A DNA stretch of 64,000 bases, from positions 558,001-622,000 of the forward strand of contig JARGPJ010000003.1 of the NCBI GenBank assembly GCA_029212615.1, given 5' to 3'. Each line of letters starts with the position of its first letter. Position 1 is the stretch's first letter. Shown here piece by piece: positions 52,525 through 62,700 of the stretch. The stretch is from Verrucomicrobiales bacterium. GTDB taxonomy: Bacteria; Verrucomicrobiota; Verrucomicrobiia; Verrucomicrobiales; DEV007. Position numbers and translations under genes: made by a program. The notes below the pieces were generated by a model. The model ran no database searches and was not told the DNA's origin. It worked only from the letters and a program-made list of their open reading frames with translations.

Positions 52525-53397
52525 ATGGCCGCAGAATTGAACTTTAAACAGGAGCTCACCGCCTGTTTCGGATACCCCGTTGCCGAGAACCCCACTCAGG
52601 CAATGATCGAGCCAGCCTATCAAAAAATGGGCCTGGACTGGCGATATCTTACCCTTGAAGTGAAGCCGGAGGATTTAGCTTCCGCGGTAGCCGGGGCACG
52701 GGCCTTTGGATTTCAGGGTTTCAATTGTACGATTCCCCACAAAGTCGAGGTCATCCAATACCTCGACGGTCTCGGGGAATCCGCCAGGCTCATGGGAGCC
52801 GTTAACTGTGTCGTCAATCGCGACGGTCAATTCATCGGGGAAAACACCGACGGAAAGGGGTTTGTTTCCAGCTTCAAAGCGCTCGATGATCCCGCCGGCA
52901 AATCACTCGTTCTTCTCGGTGCCGGAGGTGCCGCGCGCGCCATCGGCGTGGAAATGGCACTGGCAGGAGTCCGCGAAATCACCCTCGTAAACCGCAATGA
53001 AACAAGAGGCCGGGAACTGGCGACTCTTTTCGAATCTGATCTCAATGCGGCTGTCGGCGGGGAATTGAAGGTAACCTTTGTTCCCTGGCAAAACGACTTT
53101 GAGGTACCCGCCGGCACTGACATCCTTGTGAATGCCACCTCCATCGGCCTGTTCCCAGACGTCGATGCCCGAATCCCTTTGAACACGGACACACTCACCG
53201 ATGAAATGATCGTCGCCGACGTGATCCCCAATCCTCCCGCGACAAGACTGGTGCGGGAAGCGCGTGAAAAAGGATGCCGGGTAATCGACGGACTCGGCAT
53301 GCTCGTCGCCCAGGGTGAAATCGGGATCGAGTTCTGGACCGGAAAATCGCCTGACCCTGAAGTGATGCGAAATGCGCTCGTGGAAATCTTTTCCTAA
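52525..53397 (+). CDS. Divergent shikimate dehydrogenase-like protein
   Basis: A 290-residue AroE-family protein starting at MAAELNFKQE. The catalytic Lys73 (PHK) and Asp109 (ENTDG) are kept, and the dinucleotide loop GAGGAARAI is typical. But the substrate-binding GxPxxHSxSP is GYPVAENPTQ: the two shikimate-binding serines are Asn22 and Thr24. That places it outside the AroE core clade. It may use quinate or another polyol, or be a dehydrogenase of unrelated substrate. It is convergent with the flavin oxidoreductase gene, with stops overlapping. Confidence 0.88.
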   Translation: MAAELNFKQELTACFGYPVAENPTQAMIEPAYQKMGLDWRYLTLEVKPEDLASAVAGARAFGFQGFNCTIPHKVEVIQYLDGLGESARLMGAVNCVVNRDGQFIGENTDGKGFVSSFKALDDPAGKSLVLLGAGGAARAIGVEMALAGVREITLVNRNETRGRELATLFESDLNAAVGGELKVTFVPWQNDFEVPAGTDILVNATSIGLFPDVDARIPLNTDTLTDEMIVADVIPNPPATRLVREAREKGCRVIDGLGMLVAQGEIGIEFWTGKSPDPEVMRNALVEIFS

Positions 53398-54923
53398 CGA
53401 ATCCGGAACTCGAGCCACTTCTTCAGCAACTTTGCAATGAAGGGTGTCAGTCGGGTTCTGGCGTAAAGATCACCGGCCTTGCGAATGGCCTCCCCCTGAG
53501 TCGGGTAGGGACTGATCGTCGATCCGATCTTCCCGAGCCCAACGCCGGCGACCATCGCCTGACTCACCTGGCTGATGAGATCACCGGCATGGCTTGAAAC
53601 AATCGTAGCAGCCACGATGCGATCCTTGCCCTTCTTTGTATATATCTTCACAAATCCTCCCGTCTCTCCCTCAAGAATCGCACGGTCAACGCCCGACAGG
53701 TTAACTCGATAAACGTCGAGGTCATCCTTCCGCCTTTCAAGCTCATCCCGGGTTGGTCCGACATGAGCAAGCTCAGGCGTGGTGTAGGTCGCCCACGGAA
53801 TCACAAGGTCCGAAGTTCTCGCTCGGCCTCCGAAGAGGGCGTTCCGAATCACATTACGTGCCATGAAATCAGCGGCATGCGTGAATTTAAATCGCGAGCA
53901 AACATCGCCGGCGGCAAAGACGTTCCGGTTGGTGGTCCGCAAATGATCGTCCACTTGAACTCCCGATTTGAGATCATACTCAATCCCCGCCTCTTCAAGC
54001 CCCAGCCCGTTCACGTTCGGCGCACGCCCGACCGCGATAAGAAGCTGATCCACCACGACCTCATCAGCGGCGCCGGCCCGGTCTCTCAAGGCGATAGTGC
54101 CGTCATCGTTTTTACTCACGCACAAAGTAGCCCCTGAATCTTTGATCGTCACTCCGTCGCGCTCGAGCTCATCGGCAACGAGTCGCCCCCCTTCCGGGTC
54201 CTCCCGGGGAAGGATTCCTGACCGGGTCGTGAATAGCGTTACCTCTGAACCGAAGCGGCCGAATGTCTGAGCCATCTCGACACCAACGGGGCCACCGCCA
54301 ACGATGCCAAATCGGCGCGGAAGTTCAGTGAGCGAAAAAAGTGTTTCGTTGGTGAGATAGTCGACCTCATCCAGCCCGTCGATAGGAGGAGCCGAGGCAC
54401 GTGCTCCCGTCGCAATAACCGCTTTCGAAAATTTCAATTCCTGACCATTCACCTTAACCGAATCGACGCCGGTAAACCTGGCGGCGCCCATAAACACATC
54501 GATACCAAGCCCCCGGAAACGCTCAGCGGAGTCATGGGGGGAAATGTCCGCTCTCAATTTTCTCATGCGCTCCATCGCAGCACTGAAATCGACACGGACA
54601 CCCTCCGGAACATGAACACCAAATCGCGCCCCGTCCCGTGCTGACGCAGCGGCATGAGCGGATGCGATGATCGCCTTGGACGGGACACACCCTACATTGA
54701 GACAATCGCCCCCGAGAAGATCGCGTTCGATGAGAGCAACTTTCGCTCCCATCCCCGCAGATCCTGCCGCAGCAACAAGGCCCGCAGTTCCTGCTCCGAT
54801 GACGACGAGATTATATTTTCCATCCGGCACCGGATCTACCCAGTCCCGGGGGTGAACATTGCTCTCGAGCTTCTGATTGTGCTCGTCGAATGGGAAGAGC
54901 GGCGGAAAAGCGGGATCAATCAT
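53394..54923 (-). CDS. MerA-like FAD-dependent pyridine nucleotide-disulfide oxidoreductase
   Basis: A 509-residue class I flavoprotein. FAD binding at VIGAGTAGLVAA (about 41-52), redox disulfide Cys74-Cys79 in GGDCLNVGCVPSK, NAD binding at GGGPVGVEMAQ, and the second FAD site at NVFAAGDVC are present. It is often labelled mercuric reductase, but it lacks the N-terminal HMA domain and the C-terminal Cys pair that binds Hg. The catalytic HPT of dihydrolipoamide dehydrogenase is YPT, with Tyr as in MerA. The likely substrate is a small disulfide or quinone; it cannot be a canonical MerA. Confidence 0.9.
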   Translation of the reverse strand: MIDPAFPPLFPFDEHNQKLESNVHPRDWVDPVPDGKYNLVVIGAGTAGLVAAAGSAGMGAKVALIERDLLGGDCLNVGCVPSKAIIASAHAAASARDGARFGVHVPEGVRVDFSAAMERMRKLRADISPHDSAERFRGLGIDVFMGAARFTGVDSVKVNGQELKFSKAVIATGARASAPPIDGLDEVDYLTNETLFSLTELPRRFGIVGGGPVGVEMAQTFGRFGSEVTLFTTRSGILPREDPEGGRLVADELERDGVTIKDSGATLCVSKNDDGTIALRDRAGAADEVVVDQLLIAVGRAPNVNGLGLEEAGIEYDLKSGVQVDDHLRTTNRNVFAAGDVCSRFKFTHAADFMARNVIRNALFGGRARTSDLVIPWATYTTPELAHVGPTRDELERRKDDLDVYRVNLSGVDRAILEGETGGFVKIYTKKGKDRIVAATIVSSHAGDLISQVSQAMVAGVGLGKIGSTISPYPTQGEAIRKAGDLYARTRLTPFIAKLLKKWLEFRIR

Positions 54924-54997
54924 GAAGCGGTGGCGACAGGTTCAGACGGTGGGACGAACTCCGGCAATTCGTCCTTACAGAAATTGCCTCCCCCGTC

Positions 54998-56035
54998 CTA
55001 TTCAATTGTCTGAAGCTGCTCTAACATCTCGCCCATCTTCTGAATCGTCCCCATGATCTCCGGGTTCTCTTCAAGGAGGTTGAGAAAAAAGTCTGCCGGG
55101 GCAACGGCAGGAGCGGAAGTGCTGTCACTGCCACCGTCCCCCATCGTCCAGGCATCAGCCCAGACCGTTTCCACCTTTGTATAACCCTCATCAATGAGCC
55201 GGCTCTCCAAGTCAGGCATATGGCCGGCACCATAAAAAACCGCATACTTACCGGCCCCGTGAGATGCCTGCTCCTCGCTCAGCTTTGCCATGACAAGCTT
55301 GTTCCGTTCCGTGACGAGCACAGTGCCGTCTTCCCCCTCCAATTGAGTAATGAATCCCTCCGCTTCGCTTAAAAATGGAGCAATCAGTCGCTTGAGCGCA
55401 TTGCTGTCTCCCGTCGTGACCGCAGTGAGCAAACTTCCTAACATGAAGTTCATGTCGGCCTCTGTATCCGGCAAACCGGCGATTGACCCTTCCTGCGAAA
55501 GGGCCATTGCGCGGGTAAAAATTTCGGAGAAATTCTGGTTCCTTGCCTCCATCAAGCCGCTCATGAGGTCCCACCCGGCGTCGGCGTGAACAAAGTTTGA
55601 CGCGGAGTAATCGATGCCTTCGAGCTGAAACTCGAGACCGAGAAATGATTTAGCCATGGTCTGAAGCTGCCGCACCGCCGTCATTTCATCGTTTCCTGAC
55701 TCCGCCGCCTCAGCCGACTCCGGTGAAAAAGCCCCTCCCACCATTTCATAAAGAACGACATCATAGCCCGAAAGCAGCCTGTTTAGATTCTCATAATAGG
55801 TCGCGTCGGCGAGGTGGACGACAGAAACCAGGTCGACGAGATCGTCTCCCCGTTGAAATCGTGTCACGGCCGTCTGCAGACGGTCAGCCTCAGGTCCCTC
55901 GATATACCTGATGTGATCACTGAGTTCTTCAGAAGGCTTATCTGTCGGTGCCGAACCCGAAGGTGCCACTGAGACTTGCCCGAAAACCGGGCTGAGAAAA
56001 AAGATCAGTCCGAGGCGAAAAAGGGAATTTTTCAT
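54998..56035 (-). CDS. Secreted TraB/PrgY/GumN-family protein
   Basis: A 345-residue protein with a signal peptide (1-19). The TraB-domain signatures are visible: VSVVHLADATYYENLNRLL (about 71-89), VVLYEMVGG, and the C-terminal YGAGHMPDLESRL with the conserved His. The family spans bacterial pheromone-shutdown proteins and eukaryotic TRABD, proposed as metal-dependent proteases of the Tiki type. It lies downstream of the PQQ propeller gene on the same strand, 30 bp apart, so an operon is likely. Activity is inferred only. Confidence 0.85.
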   Translation of the reverse strand: MKNSLFRLGLIFFLSPVFGQVSVAPSGSAPTDKPSEELSDHIRYIEGPEADRLQTAVTRFQRGDDLVDLVSVVHLADATYYENLNRLLSGYDVVLYEMVGGAFSPESAEAAESGNDEMTAVRQLQTMAKSFLGLEFQLEGIDYSASNFVHADAGWDLMSGLMEARNQNFSEIFTRAMALSQEGSIAGLPDTEADMNFMLGSLLTAVTTGDSNALKRLIAPFLSEAEGFITQLEGEDGTVLVTERNKLVMAKLSEEQASHGAGKYAVFYGAGHMPDLESRLIDEGYTKVETVWADAWTMGDGGSDSTSAPAVAPADFFLNLLEENPEIMGTIQKMGEMLEQLQTIE

Positions 56036-56065
56036 AGAGAAAGGACGCTTGGCACGTCACCATCG

Positions 56066-57304
56066 TTAGGAATCTTTTTTGATTTTCACGACCGCCAACC
56101 TCCCTGACTCGTTCCGAACATAGATTTTGCCATTGGCGATCACCGGCACCGTCCAAACCCGACCGGGAATCAACTCTTTGGACACAAGGGGGGAGAATCC
56201 TGACGGACTCGCCGCCCCGATCTTCAGGGTTCCATCCTCGCTCAACACAACGAGCTGTTTCCCGACCGCCGAGACAGTGCCATGACCGATCGACGTGTCG
56301 ACCCACTTCGTATTTCCGTTTTTGATATCAAGACACTTGAGGCCGGTTCCATCAACGCTCTCATTTCCATCCACTCCATATAAGTGCCCCTCAATCAGTA
56401 CCGCCGCGTTCATCTGAGTCTTGAGGTCACGCGTCTGCCAAACCTTTTCCGGATCAGATGAACCATCCCACAATAGAAGAACTGCACCCTTCCCATACCC
56501 GCTGGAAATGAAAATGTGATCACCCGAAATCACCGGATCGGCAGCATTGACGCCATACCGGGTCATCCATTTATACTCCCAGACCACCTCACCTGTTTCC
56601 GCTTTCACACATACGTAAAAGCGCTTGTTCGTGAGAATGAGATACTGCGTTTCACCCCGCGTGATGGGAAACGGCGAAGAGTAGCCCGCCTCTTCATTCT
56701 TTGACTTCCAAATCTCGGCACCATCGTATTTGTTGAGGGCAATCCCCGACTCGCCTGCCGTCAGGAAAACGCGATCCCCCATCACAAACGGCGCTCCCGT
56801 GAAGCCCCAGGTTGGCTTTGAATAACCGAAATCCTCCTGGAGATGTCTTTTCCAGATCACTGACCCATCGTTCACACTGAGACAGAAAACGTCTCCTTCT
56901 CTGGCAACATGATAGAGACGATCACCGTCAAAAGTCGGTGTGCCGGTCGTTCCCCCCTGGAAGTAGAGATCGGACAACGGCTGCGGATAGTTGAACTTCC
57001 AGAGATCCCCCCCGGAATTTTCATCGAAACAGAAAACTGTGTCTGTCTCTACACCGTCATGCCCCGTAATGACGACCTTGCCGGAACTCACGACCGGCGC
57101 ACTGTAACCCAACCCAACTTCAGCTTTCCAAAGCCTCGATACACGGCCGCTTGCGGTAAACGACTCATCCACGGCAATCCCGTTTCGATCCAATCCCCGG
57201 AAAACGGGCCAGTCATCAGCAGAAGCAACCTGGAGAGAAATCGTGGCGAAAGAAGCCAGGAGTGTCGTATTGACGCGGGTGATCCGGGGCGACAGCATGC
57301 ACAT
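56066..57304 (-). CDS. Secreted PQQ-type beta-propeller protein
   Basis: A 412-residue protein; Met1 or Met3 could be the start. Signal peptide ends near ASADDW (about 29). The mature N-terminus DDWPVFRGLDRNG is the family hallmark. Blade motifs such as ENSGGDLWKFNYP, VNDGSVIWKRH, GAEIWKSKN and GEVVWEYKW are visible. The start codon at 57304 directly abuts the galM start codon at 57305 on the other strand (CATATG). The operon continues with the TraB-family gene. It is the second PQQ propeller in the window after 6552-7868. Confidence 0.87.
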   Translation of the reverse strand: MCMLSPRITRVNTTLLASFATISLQVASADDWPVFRGLDRNGIAVDESFTASGRVSRLWKAEVGLGYSAPVVSSGKVVITGHDGVETDTVFCFDENSGGDLWKFNYPQPLSDLYFQGGTTGTPTFDGDRLYHVAREGDVFCLSVNDGSVIWKRHLQEDFGYSKPTWGFTGAPFVMGDRVFLTAGESGIALNKYDGAEIWKSKNEEAGYSSPFPITRGETQYLILTNKRFYVCVKAETGEVVWEYKWMTRYGVNAADPVISGDHIFISSGYGKGAVLLLWDGSSDPEKVWQTRDLKTQMNAAVLIEGHLYGVDGNESVDGTGLKCLDIKNGNTKWVDTSIGHGTVSAVGKQLVVLSEDGTLKIGAASPSGFSPLVSKELIPGRVWTVPVIANGKIYVRNESGRLAVVKIKKDS

Positions 57305-58390
57305 ATGAAAAATGTCATTCAGATCGCGCTCTTGGCAACCGCGTTCTTTTATCAGGTCACCGTTGCGGCAACGGAAGTGCCCTCTGAGGTCTGGGGCAAA
57401 ATGCCGGATGGCACGGAGATCAAACTTTTCACCCTGACAAACAAGCAGGGAATGACCGTTCGCCTCGCTGAGTATGGAGCCATCCTCGTCTCAATTGACG
57501 CCCCGGACCGTGACGGCCAAATCGGCAGGGTGACCCTTTCCTACTCCTCACTTGAAGAGGCACTCTCCGGAGGGGTCTTTGGATCCATCATCGGGCGTTT
57601 CGCGAATCGCATCGACACAGGTGGATTCACGATCGACGGAACGCCTTACCGATTGGAAAGCGTAAACGGAAAAACCGGTGTTCATATTCATGGCGGGAAA
57701 ACCGGCTTTCATCGGCAAGTCTGGAAAAGCCGGGGCACAAGAGGCGGGGACCACGCATCAGTCACATTCGAACTGGAAAGCCCCGACGGACACGAGGGAT
57801 ACCCGGGAACCCTGCAAGCGCACGTCACCTATACCCTGACAGAAGAGAATGCCCTCATCATTGACTACGAAGCCACAACAGATCAAGCGACCCACGTCAA
57901 CCTGACCAATCACACTTATTTCAATCTCGCCGGAGAAGGAAGCATCGAAGATCACCTACTCCAGCTCGAAACGGCCAAGGTCCTTGAGATCGACGAGCGT
58001 AAAATTCCCACGGGAAAGCGGCTGCAAGTTGAGGGCACGCCTTTTGATTTTCTAAGCCCGAAGCGCCTTGGCGATCAGCTCAGGCAAGTGGAAAGCGGCG
58101 GGCTCGACCACTGTTTTGTCGTGGACAACGACCAATCATTGAGAAAAGTCGCCACTCTCAAAGATCCAATAAGTGGACGAGTCATGACTGTCCATACCAC
58201 AAAACCCGGCGTGCAAGTTTTCACCGCCAACCATTTCAAGAACAAGCCCTATCCGAAGTGGGGCGGCATTTGCTTTGAAACACAGTTCTTTCCCAACGCG
58301 CCCAATGAGCCTTCATTTCCCTCCAGCCTCCTTCGGCCGAATGAACGCTATCAGCAAACCACGGAATTCCGGTTTACCGTCACTGACTGA
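57305..58390 (+). CDS. galM: Exported aldose 1-epimerase
   Basis: A 361-residue galactose mutarotase with a signal peptide (1-21), so it works in the periplasm rather than the cytoplasm. The ATG at 57305 is chosen because the frame upstream belongs to antisense of the PQQ gene. Substrate-binding HIHGGKTGF (about 127-135), the catalytic acid His203 in NLTNHTYFN and the base Glu325 in CFETQF are all present. It interconverts alpha and beta anomers of hexoses released outside. It starts a short run with the EboD-like gene (77 bp later). Confidence 0.93.
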   Translation: MKNVIQIALLATAFFYQVTVAATEVPSEVWGKMPDGTEIKLFTLTNKQGMTVRLAEYGAILVSIDAPDRDGQIGRVTLSYSSLEEALSGGVFGSIIGRFANRIDTGGFTIDGTPYRLESVNGKTGVHIHGGKTGFHRQVWKSRGTRGGDHASVTFELESPDGHEGYPGTLQAHVTYTLTEENALIIDYEATTDQATHVNLTNHTYFNLAGEGSIEDHLLQLETAKVLEIDERKIPTGKRLQVEGTPFDFLSPKRLGDQLRQVESGGLDHCFVVDNDQSLRKVATLKDPISGRVMTVHTTKPGVQVFTANHFKNKPYPKWGGICFETQFFPNAPNEPSFPSSLLRPNERYQQTTEFRFTVTD

Positions 58391-58467
58391 GGATCTCACT
58401 TCGGGTTTCATCCGTATACACGTCACTTTGAACCTGCTTCCTTCAGGGGCAATCTTCCCACCCTGCT

Positions 58468-59643
58468 ATGATACAGCGTCCCATCCCCATCACTTTTCAG
58501 CATCGTGTTGCCTTTACGCACGCTGCCTTCGACAGCAAAAACCACACCCTGAGGGATCTAGTGGCCGACGCCTGCGAGCTGGGCGGAAAATCGAAAGTGC
58601 TCGTCCTTCTTGACGGCGGGGTAGCCGACTCCAATGCAGGACTCGTCGAACAAATCTCGCAATACTTCGAAATTCACGCAGATACACTGAACCTCGTGAC
58701 GGAACCGGTGGTAATCGCCGGCGGTGAACCGTCAAAGAACAACTGGGGACTGGTTGAGAAAATCTGGCAGGCCATCGAATTTCACAAAGTTTGCCGCCAT
58801 TCCTACATCGTCGCCATTGGAGGAGGTGCCTTTCTCGACCTTGCCGGATTCGGCGCAGCGACTGCGCACCGTGGCATTCGCCTCATCCGCATGCCCACGA
58901 CAACCCTCAGCCAGGGAGACGGTGGCGTCGGGGTGAAGAACGGGGTGAACTATTTTGGAAAGAAGAACTGGGTCGGCACCTTCTCTGTCCCCTTCGCGAT
59001 CGTAAACGATCTCGACTTTCTTTCCAGCCTTCCGGAACGCGCCTGTCGCGACGGCATTATCGAAGCGATCAAAGTTGCGCTGATCCGCGATCAGGACTTC
59101 TATCAGTTCATTCTCGAAAATGCGGAGGCGCTGGGCCGGCTTGAAAAGCACCCTCTTGAGACAACGATTCGCCGGAGCGCGGAAAACCACGTCGACCACA
59201 TTGCCTCCAGCGGCGATCCCTTTGAATACGGCTCGGCACGCCCGCTTGATTTCGGTCACTGGGCCGCTCACAAACTGGAGCAAATATCCGATTTTTCCGT
59301 CAGCCATGGCGAAGCTGTCGCGATTGGCATGGCGCTTGACCTTCTTTATTCCGTCGAGATCGGCCTCCTCCGCAAAGAGATTGCCGATGAGATTCTATCA
59401 CTCATCACCACCGTCGGATTTACTCTCTGGTCGGATTTTCTTGATACCGAAGAACGCGGTCGCCCCGTCCTCCTTGCCGGCCTCGAAGAGTTCCGTGAAC
59501 ATCTTGGCGGACAGCTCACGATCACGCTTGTTCCCGGCATTGGCGAGAAGCTGGAAGTCCACGAAATGGATGAAAAGGCGATCCTCCGGGCGATGCACGA
59601 GCTCCGGGGGCGGTATGCGGGAAAGGTCCCCGTCATTCACTGA
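58468..59643 (+). CDS. EboD-like sugar-phosphate cyclase (3-dehydroquinate synthase family)
   Basis: A 391-residue metal-dependent cyclase of the dehydroquinate synthase superfamily. NAD site GGGAFLDLAGF (about 118-128), TTTLSQGDGGVGVKNGVN (about 144-161), and zinc ligands Glu199, His264 and His280 (HGEAVAIG) are visible. The core motif reads GDGGVGVKN, where AroB has DSSVGGKT, so the pocket differs. The N-terminal FTHAAFDSKNHTL (about 16-28) resembles EboD of the ebo cluster found in algae and bacteria. No other ebo gene is present in the window. Product is unknown; it is probably not the housekeeping AroB. Confidence 0.82.
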   Translation: MIQRPIPITFQHRVAFTHAAFDSKNHTLRDLVADACELGGKSKVLVLLDGGVADSNAGLVEQISQYFEIHADTLNLVTEPVVIAGGEPSKNNWGLVEKIWQAIEFHKVCRHSYIVAIGGGAFLDLAGFGAATAHRGIRLIRMPTTTLSQGDGGVGVKNGVNYFGKKNWVGTFSVPFAIVNDLDFLSSLPERACRDGIIEAIKVALIRDQDFYQFILENAEALGRLEKHPLETTIRRSAENHVDHIASSGDPFEYGSARPLDFGHWAAHKLEQISDFSVSHGEAVAIGMALDLLYSVEIGLLRKEIADEILSLITTVGFTLWSDFLDTEERGRPVLLAGLEEFREHLGGQLTITLVPGIGEKLEVHEMDEKAILRAMHELRGRYAGKVPVIH

Positions 59644-59652
59644 CGCTACTCC

Positions 59653-59696
59653 TGATCGAGTCGATCACCGCAGGATAAGTTCACCGCAGGATAAGT
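59653..59696. repeat. Palindrome and tandem direct repeat in convergent gap
   Basis: A near-perfect palindrome TGATCGA-G-TCGATCA (59653-59667) overlaps the first of two adjacent 16-bp direct repeats TCACCGCAGGATAAGT (59665-59680 and 59681-59696). It lies between the EboD-like and PEP-CTERM genes, which end within 80 bp of each other. No T-run, so not a clear terminator. Confidence 0.6.
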
Positions 59697-59721
59697 CTGT
59701 CATTTGAAACCTCACCGGGAA

Positions 59722-62700
59722 TCACTCAGCCACCTCTCTTCGACGGCGGCGCAGAATCCATCCTCCGCCAAAGGCCAGGAGAAGCAGTGGTAAAAATGCA
59801 GCAGGCTCAGGAACAGCCGTCAGCGTGATGACACTGTTACTTCCTGAGCCGTAGTTAATCAGATACTGTCCTCCGCCCAGGGTCCTCTCTGTATTATTTC
59901 CCCATGAAGCGAATGTCCCGGTGAGATTCCCGGTATAACTTGCTATCTGATAACTCGTCCCCCCGGTGAACGACCCGGAGAAATTATCAACAAAGGCAGA
60001 TCCAGTGATATCCAGATTACCACCTACAGAAATAGAATCAGAGACATCGGTGGCGCCCTGCACAAGGTCGACAAGCCAGCTGGAACCGCTTGCCGTAGTC
60101 AGATTTCCCACGAAAGAAAGCGTGCCGGCGCCCCCATTCGTCCCCCCGGTCAGCCTGCCTCCACTGTCGATCGTTGTCGCTCCACCCAGAGTGCCGATCC
60201 CGCCCAGTGTACCTCCGGTAGCGACCGAAACATTCCCCGTGGCACTGGATTGATTTCCATTCACAAGAAGAGTTCCGCCATTCACTGCCGTCGTTCCGGT
60301 GTAATCATTCGCACCGGCGAGCACTGTTTCGCCGGTAGCAGGATTATTGATGATCAGATTACCTCCACCTGAAATCCCCTGAGCCAAATTCAACGTGCCG
60401 TCACGATTTGTTATCACGTTTGCTCCGCCGGCTATCGTGATCGCACTGGTGTCATCAATCGATCCGGTCGTCCCTCCATCTCCAATCTGAAGGGTTCCCG
60501 AACTTACCGTGGTCGTTCCCGTATAATCACTATCCCCGGTCAGTTTCGTGATTCCTGCACCAGTCTGACGCAATTCCCCTGCACCTGAAACAACTTCAGA
60601 GAGAGTATAAGTGTCACTGCGATTAACCGCTAGAACACTCTCATTCACAATATCACCGGAACCAATCGTCCCCGTCGGGCTACCCGATCCAATCTGGAGT
60701 GTTCCCCCATTGATGACGGTTCCGCCAGAGTAGGTGTTATCCCCTTCGAGAACTAATGTTCCAGCGGTCGTCTTAGTGAGAGCCGCACTTGAGCCATTTA
60801 CCTGATTCAGATTGGATAGCGTCCCGGACTGAGCGTTAAAAGTAACGTTATTCGCATTGGTTCCGATACTGCGTCCATTCATGTCCAGCGTGCCTCCGTT
60901 CAGTGTCACCGATGCATTCTCCGTCCCGTCGCCTCCACTCCTCGTAATATTCCCATTCATGGTCACGGTTCCCCCCGTAATATTGATCTCGGAGTTAGCC
61001 GTTCTACCGGCTGCAGCGTCGGCCATATCAATCGCCCCGAAAGAGACGGTTCCTCCACTCACATTAATCGTAGCATTCGCCTCCGAACCGGCCGTATCGC
61101 TGGTGCTGACCGCCATTGTGGTCGTATTGTTTACCGTAAAAACGGATCCGGATCCACTGTCCCCGATATTGATAGTCGCAGTAACATCGCCGTTACCTGT
61201 GTCGACCTTATGAGCCATTTTCAACGTCGTAAGATCAAACACACCCTCATTAAAATGAAGCGTTGAAGTCGCGTTTCCATTCCCCTGGGTCCGAAGAGCC
61301 ATATCCAGGGTACTGACAAGCACATCAACATCATGATCCCTGAAGTCTACTTCCGACGCCATACTGTTCCCTGTCCCCGAAGTTGAATTGATCATATACA
61401 TTCGGATTCGGGCAATGCCGTCAGCCGCCCTCAACTGAAGTGTGCCGGTTGTGTCATCCGCGGCAAACGAAAGCAGTCCACTCGAACGGGCCTGGTTAGT
61501 TCCCAGTCCGGAACCAATAACGACGTTTCCGGAATTTATAATGTTGGTTCCACTTCCCAGAGTGACTGAGTGAGGATCTCCGAGGTTTTGCGGATCAACA
61601 TTCGTGCCTACCCGGAAGCTTCCCGCCGAAATAGTATTGTTGGTACCAAGAATCACCTTCGAAGTCGCGAAGTTCGTTAGATTTGCCGAATTAAAATCAC
61701 CGACGTTAAAAATGCCAGCCCCGACATCAATCGTAACATTTGCCAATTCGCTCAGATCCAGAGTCGCCGCGTTTCTTGCACTGGTTGTTGTCGCCCCGCC
61801 CACTTGAAAGGTAGAGCCTCCTGTATTCACAACAAGATCACCTCCTCCGGTCGCCTTCAGGAAGGTAGAGGAATCAAGGACATCCGGACCGATGGTTACC
61901 GCTCCGTTCACCGTTAGAGTGGTCCCACTGCCAATAATGATTTCATTCTCGACGGCATCGGTGGTCGACCCGGAAAGCAGCCCTCCAATCGTAACATCAA
62001 AGCCATTCAAATCGAGAATACCGGCGGTCGACCCGGAACCCAATTTCACGATTGTCCCGGTAGGAATAGCACCGGAAACCCCTGCTATCAACGTGCCATC
62101 GTCCACACTGGTCTGCCCCCCATAGGTATTGACTGCATCCAGGGTCAACGTTCCGGCACCGGTCTTAGTCAAACCATGATCACTGACTCCATCATCAATC
62201 ACTCCCCCGACCGTCAAGGTATTGGCTGCCACATTCACCGAAACCGGAGAACTTAAAGTAACATTTCCCGCCCCGAGATTGAAATTATCGCTGCCGGTAA
62301 AGGTAAAATCCCCATCCCATGTCTGAGAATTATTCGAGGCCAGAGTGATGCTTCCCCCACTGGTGTTGTCGAATGTCGTTCCTGTTCCAATCGCGAACGT
62401 GCCACTCCCCAGCGCAGCGGCGTTTCCAATATTCAGGGCGCCCTCAGTTAAATTGACACCACCTCCGATCGTATTGGCACCGTTCAATACAAGCGTTCCG
62501 GCCCCTGCCTTGGATAAACTGAAATTATTTCCGCCGTCGTCGATCGAGCCACCTATCGTGAGATGACCGGCGCTGGTCGTGATGACGGCATTATTTCCCA
62601 AACCCGCCGAACCCGTTCCTAAATCAAGATCATCAGTTCCGGTAAAAGTGAAGGAGCCATCAAGCGAAAGCGCGTTGTTGTTTGTCAAGGCAAGGGCCCC

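Noticed and set aside
52431..52595. N-terminal extension of the nucleoside phosphorylase
   Set aside because: The conserved start MHIPTLI is at 52430; the extension overlaps the divergent aroE-like gene.
56909..57304. N-terminal extension of galM
   Set aside because: It lies antisense to the PQQ propeller gene, and the signal peptide begins exactly at 57305.
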